From the NCBI GenBank assembly GCA_964476155.1, contig CAYYYS010000012.1, positions 1 through 64,000 on the forward strand: a stretch of 64,000 bases of DNA, in the 5' to 3' direction. The position numbers were made by a program, and so were the translations under genes. The stretch comes from JAHIYU01 sp964476155 (GTDB lineage: Bacteria; Krumholzibacteriota; Krumholzibacteriia; LZORAL124-64-63). Below the pieces are notes generated by a model. The model made no database searches, had not been told where the DNA came from, and saw nothing but the letters and a program-made list of their open reading frames with translations. Position 1 is the stretch's first letter; each line of letters starts with the position of its first letter. Shown here piece after piece: positions 35,434 to 44,657 of the stretch.

Positions 35434-35860
35434 CTACTTGTACCCGATGAGCCGGATATTGAGGATGGCCCGCACGGGGGCGAGATCGGCGAGGGCCCGC
35501 CGCGGTTTCGCCGGCAGTCCGCTCAACACGCGCTCCAAGAGGCGGGGGAGCCATGGTCCGATATCCACGTAGCGGCCCTTGGCGCCGACGCGACAACGCA
35601 GTCGCGAAAATCCCACCATGCGGAACATATCCACCAGTTCGGCTACAGTGTACTCCTTGAGATGGAATCCTGTCGCCACCGTATCGAAATGCCGCGACAC
35701 GTCGTGGGGGCCGTTGCTCCGCGGGTGACGACTTGCGTATGAGTTGGTAATGATCGGGGACGCGACGGAAAAGTTCGTCGTAGAGTTCGGAATAGAGCGT
35801 ACGCCGTTCTTCGACGGCCGCCGAAATAATATGGTATAATAGCCTCGGGAAAAACTCCAT
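35434..35860 (-). pseudogene. SAM methyltransferase gene with its catalytic core deleted
   Basis: The N-terminal helix region (MEFFPRLLYHIISAAVEERR, then YSELYDELFRRVPDHYQLIR and KSSPAEQ) is in one frame. It jumps near 35711-35720 to GPHDVSRHFDTVATGFHLKE, then YTVAELVDMFRMVGFSRLR and a basic C-terminus, in another frame. The segment that should hold the Gly-rich SAM-binding motif and catalytic strands, probably more than 100 residues, is missing. Intact relatives have both blocks around a normal Rossmann core. The product cannot bind SAM as written. Confidence 0.75.
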
Positions 35861-35876
35861 CAACCTGGCGGTTTCC

Positions 35877-36300
35877 TTGCAAGACCCGATAGCGGAACAC
35901 ACCGTATTGACGCACCCCGACGGCCGCGCCCTCATGACACCCCTGGCCGACGGCCGCTGGCGTTTGGCTATCGAAACAGATACGCCTTTCGCGTGGCCGC
36001 GGCCCGTGGCCTGGGAGACCGGTTACCCGCCAGCCTTGGTCAAGACGCTGATGAATGTGAAAGGCCCACGCCGGGTCATCGACGAGATCCGCCGCGACGA
36101 GGATCCCATCTATGTGGAGAACGACCTCAGGCACGACCTCTTCTCCTTCGTCGCGCCCGAGGACCTGGTCGGCCGAACAGCGCGCGGCCCGGCGTTTCTC
36201 GCGCTACGATCACCGCGGCGACACCTGGCCCGAATTGCTGCGCGCGGGCGTGCGCGGCGGCACCGGTGGCGAGACGCTGGCGTTTCGCAAGGAGTCTTAA
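35877..36300 (+). pseudogene. Broken gene of unknown family
   Basis: The first frame encodes a plausible protein: TVLTHPDGRALMTPLADGRW, then PVAWETGYPPALVKTLMNVK and DPIYVENDLRHDLFSFVAPE. It loses protein character near 36170. Another frame then ends sensibly with RRFSRYDHRGDTWPELLRAG, VRGGTGGETLAFRKES and a stop at 36300, 14 bases before the next gene. The switch point is around 36165-36195. A start at the TTG at 35877 is weak, so the 5' end may also be lost. I do not recognise the family. Confidence 0.5.
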
Positions 36301-36314
36301 CGAGAGAGTCTAAA

Positions 36315-38747
36315 ATGCGTACTATGCTTATTGCCGCCGTCGTCCTGCTGGTCGCCGTGTCCGCCGCGGCCATCCCCATCTCCGACCTGCACGTCAACTA
36401 CGCCAACGGCACGCCGACCCTGCTGGGTCAGACGGTCACGGTGAGCGGCGTGGTCACGGTACCCACGTACCTGCTCAACGGCTATACGCTCGAGGTGTTC
36501 GTGCAGGACGACACGGGCGGCATCAACGTCTACGTGACCGGCGGCGCGTCGAGCTGGAACCTGGCCCTGGGCGACAGCGTGACCGTCACCTCACGTGTGG
36601 CCCAGTACAACGGGCTGACCGAGCTGGGCACGGCCACCAGCTACACGACCATCACGAATCACGGCCCGGCTTCGGCCATACCCGAGCCACAGGCCATGAG
36701 CTGCACCAGCGTGAACGACGCCTTCCTGGCCAACAACCGCGACCCGGACGAGAGCCGGCTCGTGCGCCTGGACAACCTGAACATCACCAGCGGCGCGTGG
36801 CCGGTGACCGCCGGCGGCAACACGGTACTCACGGTCAACGACGGCGGCGGGTCCTGTCTGCTGTACATCGACCAGGACACGGACCTGAACGGCAGTCCCG
36901 ATCCCGGCGCCAACTTCTCGGTGATCGGCGTGATCAAGCAGTACGACTACTCGAGTCCCTACACGACGGGGTATGAGGTCATGCCGCGCTACCTGAGCGA
37001 CGTGTTCCCCACGAGCTCGGGTCCCGTGGTGACCGGCGACGTTACCGTGATGAACATCACGTCCACCGGGGCCGGCGTCCTCTTCTTCACCCAGGGCGAC
37101 GGCAGCACCGAGGTGGAATACGGCCTGACGCCGAGCTACGGTCAGACCGCCGGCTTTCCCGACGTTCGTGTCACCGCCCACGTGGTCACGCTGACCGACC
37201 TGGTGCCCAACTCGGTCTACTACTTCCGCGCCAAATCCACCAACGACTACGGCACCTCTTACGGACCCGACCAGGTCTTCGTGACCCCGAGCGAAATCCC
37301 CGGCGAGATCCACGTCTACATGAAAGGCTCGGCCGATCACGACTATTCCCTCGACGGCCTCACATTCGTGAACGACAACGAATCCCTGTCGGGACGCCTG
37401 ATCGACCTGATCGGCGACGCCGAAGCCTCGGTGGACGCCTGTCTCTACAGCTTCAGCCTGGACAGCGTGCGCGACGCCCTGATCGCCGCCCACAACCGCG
37501 GTTGCCAGGTGCGCTTGATCATCGACCAGGACAACTCGCACGCCGACGCCGATGTCTGCCAGGCGGCGGGCATCCCCTACATCGACAGCGGCTTCGGGGG
37601 CAACCACGCCAGCGGCGCCATGCACAACAAGTTCGTGGTGATCGACGGACGCGACGTGGACAAGTACAACGACTGGACCTGGACCGGCAGCGCCAACATG
37701 AGCATCTCGGGCGACAACGACCTGAACAACGCCCTGGCCATTCGCGACTTCGGCCTGGCCCAGGCCTACACCCTGGAGTTCAACGAGATGTGGGGCAGCG
37801 ACACCCAAACCGCCAACGGAACCCTGGCCCGCATGGGCGACGCCAAGCTGGACAACACGCCGCACGTGTTCACCATCAACGGTCTCGACGTCGAACAGTA
37901 CATGAGTCCCAGCGACGAGGTGACCGACCGCGTGATCGAGGCCATCGGCACCGCCGAGCAGAACATCTACTTCGCCATGCTGGCGTTCACCCACAACGAC
38001 ATTTCCGACGCCATGCGCGACCAACGCGACGCGGTGCCGACCCTGGGCCTGGCCGGTGTCTTCGAACAGGATCAGAGCGATTGCACCAGCGGCGGCGAGT
38101 ACTGGCGCATGCATGGCGACGCCTGCGCGCCCGACCCCTGGTCGCCGGCGGCCGATGTGTGGCTGGACACCGCTCTGCCGGGCAGCGTCCTGCTGCACCA
38201 CAAGTACCTGCTGATCGACGCGCCCGGCGATCCCCAGACCAGTCTGCCGAAAAGCGGCGGAGCCTTCGACGCGATGGTCTTCACCGGCAGCCACAACTGG
38301 AGCTACAGCGCCGAATCGATCAACGACGAGAACACCCTGGTGATCCACGACTATGTAATCGCCAACCTGTTCCTGCAGGAGTTCGCGGCGCGTTACGCCG
38401 AGTCCGGCGGGTCCGAGCACCTGGGCTGGGCCACCGGTGTGGAGGACGGCCCCGACGCGGCGCCCCGACTGCTCGCCGGCCTGCGCGCCTGGCCGAATCC
38501 CTTCAATCCCCAGGTGAGTTTCTCGTTCATGACCGGCACGACGGCCCGGGTCGACGTGAGCGTGCACGACGCGCGGGGGCGGCTTGTGCGCTCGCTATAC
38601 GGCGGGAAGGACCTGGCGGCTGGACTGCATGTGCTGGGGTGGGATGGACGCACCACTGACGGGCGGGCGGCCGCGAGCGGCGCCTATTTCCTGCGCGTGA
38701 GTGGCGGCGGGGAAACGATCACCGAACGGGTGACGTTGGTTCGCTGA
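36315..38747 (+). CDS. Secreted phospholipase-D-fold protein with sorting domain
   Basis: An 810-residue exported protein. After the signal peptide (MRTMLIAAVVLLVAVSAAA) comes an OB-fold-like region (VTVSGVVTVPTYLLNGYTLE), a fibronectin-III-like domain (VEYGLTPSYGQTAG, NSVYYFRAKSTNDYG), then two PLD halves. HKD motifs are HNKFVVID with WTGSANMS near residue 436, and HHKYLLID with FTGSHNWS near 627. The C-terminus is the sorting domain WPNPFNPQVSFSFM ending VTLVR. PLD enzymes of this type cleave phosphodiesters in nucleic acids or lipids; the OB-like domain favours an extracellular nuclease. The ATG at 36315 begins a clean signal peptide, unlike the longer upstream frame. Confidence 0.92.
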   Translation: MRTMLIAAVVLLVAVSAAAIPISDLHVNYANGTPTLLGQTVTVSGVVTVPTYLLNGYTLEVFVQDDTGGINVYVTGGASSWNLALGDSVTVTSRVAQYNGLTELGTATSYTTITNHGPASAIPEPQAMSCTSVNDAFLANNRDPDESRLVRLDNLNITSGAWPVTAGGNTVLTVNDGGGSCLLYIDQDTDLNGSPDPGANFSVIGVIKQYDYSSPYTTGYEVMPRYLSDVFPTSSGPVVTGDVTVMNITSTGAGVLFFTQGDGSTEVEYGLTPSYGQTAGFPDVRVTAHVVTLTDLVPNSVYYFRAKSTNDYGTSYGPDQVFVTPSEIPGEIHVYMKGSADHDYSLDGLTFVNDNESLSGRLIDLIGDAEASVDACLYSFSLDSVRDALIAAHNRGCQVRLIIDQDNSHADADVCQAAGIPYIDSGFGGNHASGAMHNKFVVIDGRDVDKYNDWTWTGSANMSISGDNDLNNALAIRDFGLAQAYTLEFNEMWGSDTQTANGTLARMGDAKLDNTPHVFTINGLDVEQYMSPSDEVTDRVIEAIGTAEQNIYFAMLAFTHNDISDAMRDQRDAVPTLGLAGVFEQDQSDCTSGGEYWRMHGDACAPDPWSPAADVWLDTALPGSVLLHHKYLLIDAPGDPQTSLPKSGGAFDAMVFTGSHNWSYSAESINDENTLVIHDYVIANLFLQEFAARYAESGGSEHLGWATGVEDGPDAAPRLLAGLRAWPNPFNPQVSFSFMTGTTARVDVSVHDARGRLVRSLYGGKDLAAGLHVLGWDGRTTDGRAAASGAYFLRVSGGGETITERVTLVR

Positions 38748-38780
38748 GACGATAAATGTCGTACGTTCCACAATACTGAC

Positions 38781-38802
38781 GGGGCCGCCCGAATGCGGCC
38801 CC
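38781..38802. terminator. Hairpin between convergent genes
   Basis: GGGGCCGC / GCGGCCCC with a 6-base loop between the phospholipase-D-like gene and pgi. There is no T-run on either strand, so it is a weak or factor-assisted terminator. Confidence 0.5.
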
Positions 38803-38813
38803 AACGCTCCAGA

Positions 38814-40121
38814 TCAGGGCTTCCCCAGCAATTTGAACATCTCTTTTTTATAAGCCTCAACCCCCGGCTGATCAAAGGGATTGACCCCCAGCATTCGTCC
38901 GCTCACCGCCACGGCCTTCTCGTAGAAGAAGAGCAGGCCGCCCAGGGACCACTCGTCCAGGGCCTGCATCTCCAGGGAGAGCACCGGCACGCCGCCGGCG
39001 ATATGCGCGGCGCGAGTGCCTTCGAACGCCTTGCGGTTGATGTCGTCGAGGCTGCGACCGACCAGGTAGCCGAGACCGTCGCGATTCAGGTCCGCGCCAT
39101 CGGGGCCGGGATCGGCCGGCACCACGAGCTCCGGTGCGCCGGAATCGACCACCAGGAAAGTCTCGAAGAGCTCGCGACGTCCGTCCTGTATGTACTGCCC
39201 CAGGCTGTGCAGATCGGTGGTGAAGCGACAGGACGCGGGGAAGATACCCTTGCCCTGCTTGCCTTCGCTCTCGCCGAAGAGCTGCTTCCACCACTCCTGC
39301 ACGTAGCCCAGGTCGCTGTGGAAGGTGCTGAGCACCTCGGTGGTGTAGCCCTTGTTGTAGAGAGCGTTGCGGACGGCGGCGTAGAGGTAGGCGGGGTTGG
39401 CGTCCTGGATGTCGTTCTCGCAGACCACCGACATGTCGCCGGCGCCCTCGAGCAGGGCGTGCAGATCGAGACCGGCCACGGCCAACGGCCACAAGCCGAC
39501 CGGCGTCAGGACCGAGAAGCGGCCGCCCACGTCGTCGGGGATCACGTAGGTATCGTAGCCTTCCGCGTCAGCCAGGGTGCGCAGGGCGCCACGCGAGGAA
39601 TCGGTAACCGCGGTGATGCGACGGCGCGCATTGTCCGTCCCATAGCGCTCCTCGAGCAGGCCGCGGAAGAGCCGGAAACTCACGGCCGGCTCCAGGGTCG
39701 TTCCCGACTTGGAGATCACGCAGAGACGCAGGTCGCGGTCACCGATGCTCTTAATCAGACGGGTCAGGCCCGCGGAGCACAGGTGGGTGCCGGCGAAGAT
39801 GATCTCGGGACCGGAGGTGCGATCGGCCAGGGCCGACAGAACGGCCCGGGCGCCCAGGTATGAACCGCCGATTCCGATCACCACGACCACGTCGCAATCC
39901 TCGCGGGCGTGCTCGGCGGCGTCCTCGAGGCGTTGCAATTCTGGTCCAACCATGATCCGCGGCAGGTCCAACCAGCCCAGATAATCGGCGCCCGGGCCCT
40001 CCTTGCGACCGAGCTCCGCTCCTGCGGCCCGGGCCAGACTGGACAGGGCGGACACGTCCTCGTCCGCGATAAAGTCCTGTAAGCCCTCGATTTGCAGATT
40101 GAAAGCGCCCTTATTGGACAT
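38814..40121 (-). CDS. pgi: Glucose-6-phosphate isomerase
   Basis: Interconverts glucose-6-phosphate and fructose-6-phosphate in glycolysis. The 435-residue length fits the shorter Bacillus-type enzymes. Signatures are VVVIGIGGSYLGARAVLSAL, CVISKSGTTLEPAVSFRLFR (sugar-phosphate loop), DDVGGRFSVLTPVGLWPLAV and the C-terminal FDQPGVEAYKKEMFKLLG with the catalytic Lys. It is divergent from the M1 peptidase gene across a 165-base gap. Confidence 0.97.
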   Translation of the reverse strand: MSNKGAFNLQIEGLQDFIADEDVSALSSLARAAGAELGRKEGPGADYLGWLDLPRIMVGPELQRLEDAAEHAREDCDVVVVIGIGGSYLGARAVLSALADRTSGPEIIFAGTHLCSAGLTRLIKSIGDRDLRLCVISKSGTTLEPAVSFRLFRGLLEERYGTDNARRRITAVTDSSRGALRTLADAEGYDTYVIPDDVGGRFSVLTPVGLWPLAVAGLDLHALLEGAGDMSVVCENDIQDANPAYLYAAVRNALYNKGYTTEVLSTFHSDLGYVQEWWKQLFGESEGKQGKGIFPASCRFTTDLHSLGQYIQDGRRELFETFLVVDSGAPELVVPADPGPDGADLNRDGLGYLVGRSLDDINRKAFEGTRAAHIAGGVPVLSLEMQALDEWSLGGLLFFYEKAVAVSGRMLGVNPFDQPGVEAYKKEMFKLLGKP

Positions 40122-40286
40122 ATTTGGTCACCTTTGCTGCGTTCTGTTCTCGCCAGATCAGAGCTTTTAGTCCATTGTGTGCTACTCGATTCCCGTGAGC
40201 TACCGCCCTCATTTTGTGCCCAAAACGAATGAGAGACAACCCGGTTCTTTGTGAACGCAACGCGTCTTCGAGACGACGGCTTGGAC

Positions 40287-42443
40287 ATGACACACGATCG
40301 CCCCACACACAGCGCGCTTGCCGCCGGCCTGTTGTTCGTATGGATGCTGATACCTTGCGTCGTGTTTGGCGTGTCCAACGGCGAGGTGCCGATCGACTCG
40401 TGGATGCTGGAGGGCAAGGGCATCCCCTGTCGCGGTCACGCCAAGGGCCTGGGACCGAACAAGGCCCCCGAAAACCATCCGTCCCAGGACCTGATCGATG
40501 TCCTGCACTACGCGAATTATTTCATGCTGAATTTCGCCACCCAGGACATCCAGGGCGCACAGCTGATCACCTTCTCTCCTCTGCAGGGGGCCGTGACCGA
40601 GCTGGTCCTGGATTTCGTTGACGAGATGTCTTTTACGTCGGCGGCCCTGAACTCCTCCAATTACGCGCCTCTCCCTTTCGTTCACGCCAACGACCGCGTG
40701 ACGATCTCACTGCCCTTTGAGGGCCAGGCCACCACCGATACGATCACGGTCATACTGACCTTCGAGGGCGCGCCGCAGCCTGACGGAATCTACGGTTTCC
40801 GGTTCGTCGAGCGCGAAGACGGTAAACTGGTGGCGGCCAACGTCAGCGAGCCCTGGAGCGCGCGTTCATGGTGGCCCTGCAAGGACGACCCGCGCGACAA
40901 GGCCACGTTCGGCACATCCCTCTATTCGCCCGCCGGCGTGACCGGTGTCTCGAACGGAGTAGAGCTTTCCTCGGGGCCCGTAAACCCGTACCTGGACGAT
41001 GACGAGAAAACACGTCTCGAAGATCACCTGGCGGTTCTGCTCGGCGACAAGACCGAGTATGTGGCCGCGTACTGGCAGGAAACACATCCCATCTCCACGT
41101 ATCATTTTTCGGTGGCGGCCTCCGAGTACACGCGCCTGGACGACATCTACATCGACGCCCAGGGCGACACGTTGCAGATCACCAATTACATCTATCCCGA
41201 TCTGGTCCCCCAGGCCGAGATCGACTTCGCGCCGCTGTCGGACATGCTCGCCTGGTGCGAGGACACGTTCGGGGCCTACCCCTTCCCTGGCGAGAAATAC
41301 GGTCATGCCCTCTTCGAGTGGGACGGCGCCATGGAGCATCCCACCGTCGCCACTTATTCGTCCCACTTTGTGACCGGCGACAACAATTTCGACTCGATTG
41401 TCATGCACGAACTGGCCCATCAGTGGTTCGGCAATCTCGTCACCTGCGCCGACTGGTCCCATACCTGGCTGAACGAGGGGTTCGCCACCTACGCCGAAGG
41501 TCTCTGGCGCGAGCACTCCGTGGGCGGGAGTTCGCTGAAATGGTTCATGTACCAGCGCAGCATTTTCACCTGGTGGGGGGGGGCCCTGGTCCGCGACATC
41601 CGCAATGACGACCCCTGGTACTTCTTCGCCAACATGGTCTACTACAAGGGTGCCTGGCTGCTGCACATGCTGCGTCGCGAGATCGGCGACACGGATTTTT
41701 TCGAGATTCTCAGACTCTATCCCCACGCGCGCGGCATGTCCTACGGTACCGCGACGACCGACGAATTCGTGCGCTTCTGCGAGGTATACCTGCGACGCAG
41801 CATGTCGACGTTCTTCAACCAGTGGCTCTACCGCGAAACCTATCCCGAACTGAACGTGCAATGGATGAATACCGGAACCGGGGGCGCTTCGAGCATATGG
41901 CTCGACATCAACCAGATCCAGCCCACCGACCCCTATGCCGGTGACGAACCTTTCCTTTTCAAGATCGACGTCCGCCTGGAAACCGCCGGCGGCAACGTCA
42001 CCCACGTCGTCGAAGTGGACCGCCGCCACATGTTCGTGACGCTGGACGCACCGGCCAACGTGGACAACGTGGTCCTCGACCCCGACGGCTGGATGCTCTT
42101 CACTGCGGACGTGACCACGGCGGTGGATCCCCTCGCTTCCACCACCCGCGTATTGCGCCTGCGCAAGCCGGAGCCCAACCCCTTCACCGGACGCGGCATC
42201 ATCGCCTGGACGACGCCCTTGTCCGGCGGCGACGAGCTGGCCGTCTACGACACGCGCGGCCGGCGCCTGCGCGACTGGAAACTCTCCCCCGCCGAACCCG
42301 GACAGCGCAGCATCGCCTGGGACGGTCGCGACCGTAACGGTCGTCGCGTGTCGGCGGGCACCTATGTCTACACCGTCATCTCCCGCCCCACCGACGGCGG
42401 CGCGCCCCTGCGCGAAACCGGCAAGATCACACTCGCGCGCTGA
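40287..42443 (+). CDS. Secreted M1-family zinc aminopeptidase with sorting domain
   Basis: A 718-residue exported protein. The leader contains ALAAGLLFVWMLIPCVVFG. The catalytic domain has HELAH near residue 373 with the third ligand Glu in WLNEGFATYAEG. The substrate-binding GAMEN motif reads GAMEH (WDGAMEHPTVATY). The N-terminal beta domain contains AARSWWPC-like ARSWWPCKDDPRDKATF, conserved in the family. The C-terminus is the sorting domain EPNPFTGRGIIAWTTP ending GKITLAR, with PNPFT in place of PNPFN. It probably trims peptides outside the cell. The ATG at 40287 gives a sensible signal peptide. Confidence 0.92.
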   Translation: MTHDRPTHSALAAGLLFVWMLIPCVVFGVSNGEVPIDSWMLEGKGIPCRGHAKGLGPNKAPENHPSQDLIDVLHYANYFMLNFATQDIQGAQLITFSPLQGAVTELVLDFVDEMSFTSAALNSSNYAPLPFVHANDRVTISLPFEGQATTDTITVILTFEGAPQPDGIYGFRFVEREDGKLVAANVSEPWSARSWWPCKDDPRDKATFGTSLYSPAGVTGVSNGVELSSGPVNPYLDDDEKTRLEDHLAVLLGDKTEYVAAYWQETHPISTYHFSVAASEYTRLDDIYIDAQGDTLQITNYIYPDLVPQAEIDFAPLSDMLAWCEDTFGAYPFPGEKYGHALFEWDGAMEHPTVATYSSHFVTGDNNFDSIVMHELAHQWFGNLVTCADWSHTWLNEGFATYAEGLWREHSVGGSSLKWFMYQRSIFTWWGGALVRDIRNDDPWYFFANMVYYKGAWLLHMLRREIGDTDFFEILRLYPHARGMSYGTATTDEFVRFCEVYLRRSMSTFFNQWLYRETYPELNVQWMNTGTGGASSIWLDINQIQPTDPYAGDEPFLFKIDVRLETAGGNVTHVVEVDRRHMFVTLDAPANVDNVVLDPDGWMLFTADVTTAVDPLASTTRVLRLRKPEPNPFTGRGIIAWTTPLSGGDELAVYDTRGRRLRDWKLSPAEPGQRSIAWDGRDRNGRRVSAGTYVYTVISRPTDGGAPLRETGKITLAR

Positions 42444-42504
42444 CCGCTGGCGTCTCCCCGCAGCCCTGTTACATTTGTCCGGTGACCAACACTGGAGGAT
42501 AGCC

Positions 42505-43743
42505 GTGCCCGAAGCCCAGCCCGCGTCCACAGCCTTGTCCGTAATCGCCGCCCATTACGCCGAGATCGCCCTCAAGGGGCGCAACCGGAACATGTTCGTC
42601 AAGCGCCTGAAGAACAACATGTTCACGGCCCTGCGTGGCGAACCCGTCCGTGCCATCAATCACGTGGAGAGCCGGTTGCTGGTGAGGTTGGAGGACCACG
42701 AAGCCGTCGAACGGGTCGTCGACAAGCTGGGCCGCGTGTTCGGCATCCAGTGGCTGTCGGCCGCGACGCCGGTCTTGCGCACCGATGATCACGAGGCCGA
42801 CCTGGACCGCGTCACCGAAACGGCGATCAATCTTGCGCGTCGCGACGCCGCCGACGCCACCAGCTTCCGCGTGGACGCCCGTCGCTCGGACAAGTCCTTC
42901 CCCATGAACTCGCAGGCCATCAACACGCGCGTGGGCGGCGCCCTGCAGCCGGTCCTCGATTTGCCCGTCAATCTGAAGCACGCCGACTTTGCGGCCCACC
43001 TGCTGGTGCTGCAAAAGGAGATTCTGGTCTTCACCGCCCGGATCCGCTGCGGCGGCGGTCTGCCCGTGGGCGTGAGCGGCCGACTCGCGGTCCTCCTCTC
43101 GGGCGGCATCGACTCGCCGGTAGCGGCGTGGATGATGATGAAACGCGGCTGTCGTCCCGAGTTCGTGCATTTTTTTCCCGGACGCTCGCGCGACGAGGCC
43201 GTCGTCGACAAGATCATACGGGTGGCGTCCATCCTCGCGACCTGGTCGCCGCGACCGATCACCCTGCACCTGGTGCCGGCCTATCCCTACGAGTCGCGCG
43301 CGGTCGGCGTGGTGGAGGACGCCTTCGACATGGTGCTCTTCCGCCGCTACATGGTGAAGACGGCGGAGCGCATCGCCCGCCGCGAGAACTGTCTGGCCCT
43401 GGTGACCGGCGACAGCGTCGGCCAGGTGGCCAGCCAGACCCTGCACAACCTGCGCGCCATCAGCCCCGACCTCACGCTGCCGATCCTGCGGCCGCTGGTG
43501 GGGCTGGACAAGATCGAGATCACCGACCTGAGCCGTCGCATCGGCGTCTTCGAGACGTCGATCGAACCGTACCGCGACTGCTGCTCGATCCGCTCGCCCA
43601 AGCCCGTGCTCAACGCGCATCCCAACGAGGTGCTGGCACAATCCGAGACGATGGGGATGGACGAGGCGGTGGACGAGGCGGTCAAGACGTCGGAGAAGAT
43701 CAAGGTGGGGCCGGAGGGAATCGTCGAAGCTAACTCGCAATAA
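42505..43743 (+). CDS. thiI: tRNA 4-thiouridine synthetase (THUMP and PP-loop form)
   Basis: Transfers sulfur to U8 of tRNA and, in some organisms, for thiazole synthesis. The 412 residues contain a ferredoxin-like and THUMP region (HYAEIALKGRNRNMFVKRLK, ARRSDKSFPMNSQAINTRVG) and the ATP pyrophosphatase loop AVLLSGGIDSPVAAWMMMKR. The C-terminal rhodanese domain of E. coli ThiI is absent, as in many bacteria, so a separate sulfur donor is needed. The GTG at 42505 follows TGGAGGAT, an excellent ribosome-binding site. The 3' end overlaps the convergent NlpC/P60 gene by 14 bases. Confidence 0.95.
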   Translation: MPEAQPASTALSVIAAHYAEIALKGRNRNMFVKRLKNNMFTALRGEPVRAINHVESRLLVRLEDHEAVERVVDKLGRVFGIQWLSAATPVLRTDDHEADLDRVTETAINLARRDAADATSFRVDARRSDKSFPMNSQAINTRVGGALQPVLDLPVNLKHADFAAHLLVLQKEILVFTARIRCGGGLPVGVSGRLAVLLSGGIDSPVAAWMMMKRGCRPEFVHFFPGRSRDEAVVDKIIRVASILATWSPRPITLHLVPAYPYESRAVGVVEDAFDMVLFRRYMVKTAERIARRENCLALVTGDSVGQVASQTLHNLRAISPDLTLPILRPLVGLDKIEITDLSRRIGVFETSIEPYRDCCSIRSPKPVLNAHPNEVLAQSETMGMDEAVDEAVKTSEKIKVGPEGIVEANSQ

Positions 43744-44335
43744 CGCGTCTGACCGCCTTCACCCGCTGCCGCCACCACCCGTTGTCGATGCTGTCGATGC
43801 GAATGTGCTTGCCCGTACCCGGCGCGTGGACGAACTGGCCCTTGCCCACATAGATGCCCACGTGGGAAATAACATCCCGATCGATACGGAAGAAGATCAG
43901 GTCGCCCCGCAGCATGGTGCGCAGGGTCGTGGTGCGGCCGGAGCGCGACTGGTTGCGCGCGGTGCGCGGCAGATTCACGCCCACTTCGCGATAGACGTAC
44001 TGGACGAGGCCGCTGCAGTCGAAGCCCTGGGGCGTGGTGCCGCCGTAGACGTACGGGACGCCCAGGAACGACAGGGCCATGTCGCAAACCAGGTCGGACG
44101 GGGGCTGGGTGCGGTCGATGTCCTGCCACTGGATCCGTGAAGTGGGACGATCCTGAGCGGGGGGGGGGATAATGCGATCGCGGGCCGGGGGGGCCGGATC
44201 CGTCCGGGAGACGGGGGTGGACGCGGGCAGCTTGCCACGCCAATGCGGGGCGCATCCGGACAGCAAAAGCAGTGCGGACAACAGGATAACCGTTGCCGCC
44301 GCCAGGGACGTCCGTGTCCGCTTGCCAGCATCCAT
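43730..44335 (-). CDS. NlpC/P60 cell-wall peptidase lipoprotein
   Basis: A D,L-endopeptidase that trims peptidoglycan stems, anchored by a lipid. The leader MDAGKRTRTSLAAATVILLS ends in lipobox LLLSGC. A Pro-rich linker follows, then the NlpC/P60 domain with catalytic Cys (GFDCSGLVQYVYREVG) and His (DVISHVGIYVGKGQFVHAPG). I chose the ATG at 44335 because it gives a standard lipoprotein leader; another at 44365 adds ten residues. A 170-bp palindrome lies upstream, between it and the RlmD-type gene. Confidence 0.92.
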   Translation of the reverse strand: MDAGKRTRTSLAAATVILLSALLLLSGCAPHWRGKLPASTPVSRTDPAPPARDRIIPPPAQDRPTSRIQWQDIDRTQPPSDLVCDMALSFLGVPYVYGGTTPQGFDCSGLVQYVYREVGVNLPRTARNQSRSGRTTTLRTMLRGDLIFFRIDRDVISHVGIYVGKGQFVHAPGTGKHIRIDSIDNGWWRQRVKAVRRVIAS

Positions 44336-44455
44336 ACTGGAGAGTGTAGATAAAGTCCGGTTCATTGTCACGGCCTGGACTTGCAAGAATCGTGCACGGG
44401 GTAAATACGGTCGACCCGCCTTGGCAGCAAGGGCGGGGGCTGTTAGATTCAAACT

Positions 44456-44625
44456 CGGATTATTCATGAATGAGCGTGGCGAGGGTGTGTATGCTCAAGT
44501 CTGACAGGGCGCCCGCAAGGTTTTGGGACCGAGGCGTGCCTGTAGGCACGTTGAGGGAGCAAAACCGAGGACGTGCTGTCAGACTTGAGCATACGCGACC
44601 GCAGTAGCTCATTTATGAATAGTCC
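44456..44625. repeat. 170-bp composite palindrome between divergent genes
   Basis: The inner arms 44489-44507 and 44576-44594 are exact 19-base complements (GTATGCTCAAGTCTGACAG). The outer arms 44456-44475 and 44606-44625 match at 18 of 20. The centre adds GGTTTT/AAAACC and a CGTGCC-TGTA-GGCACG hairpin. The whole folds into a long branched stem. It resembles an intergenic palindromic repeat or non-autonomous element. I see no second copy in this window. Confidence 0.88.
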
Positions 44626-44657
44626 GGGTTAGCCACCTTTCAACTCGAGGAGTCAGG

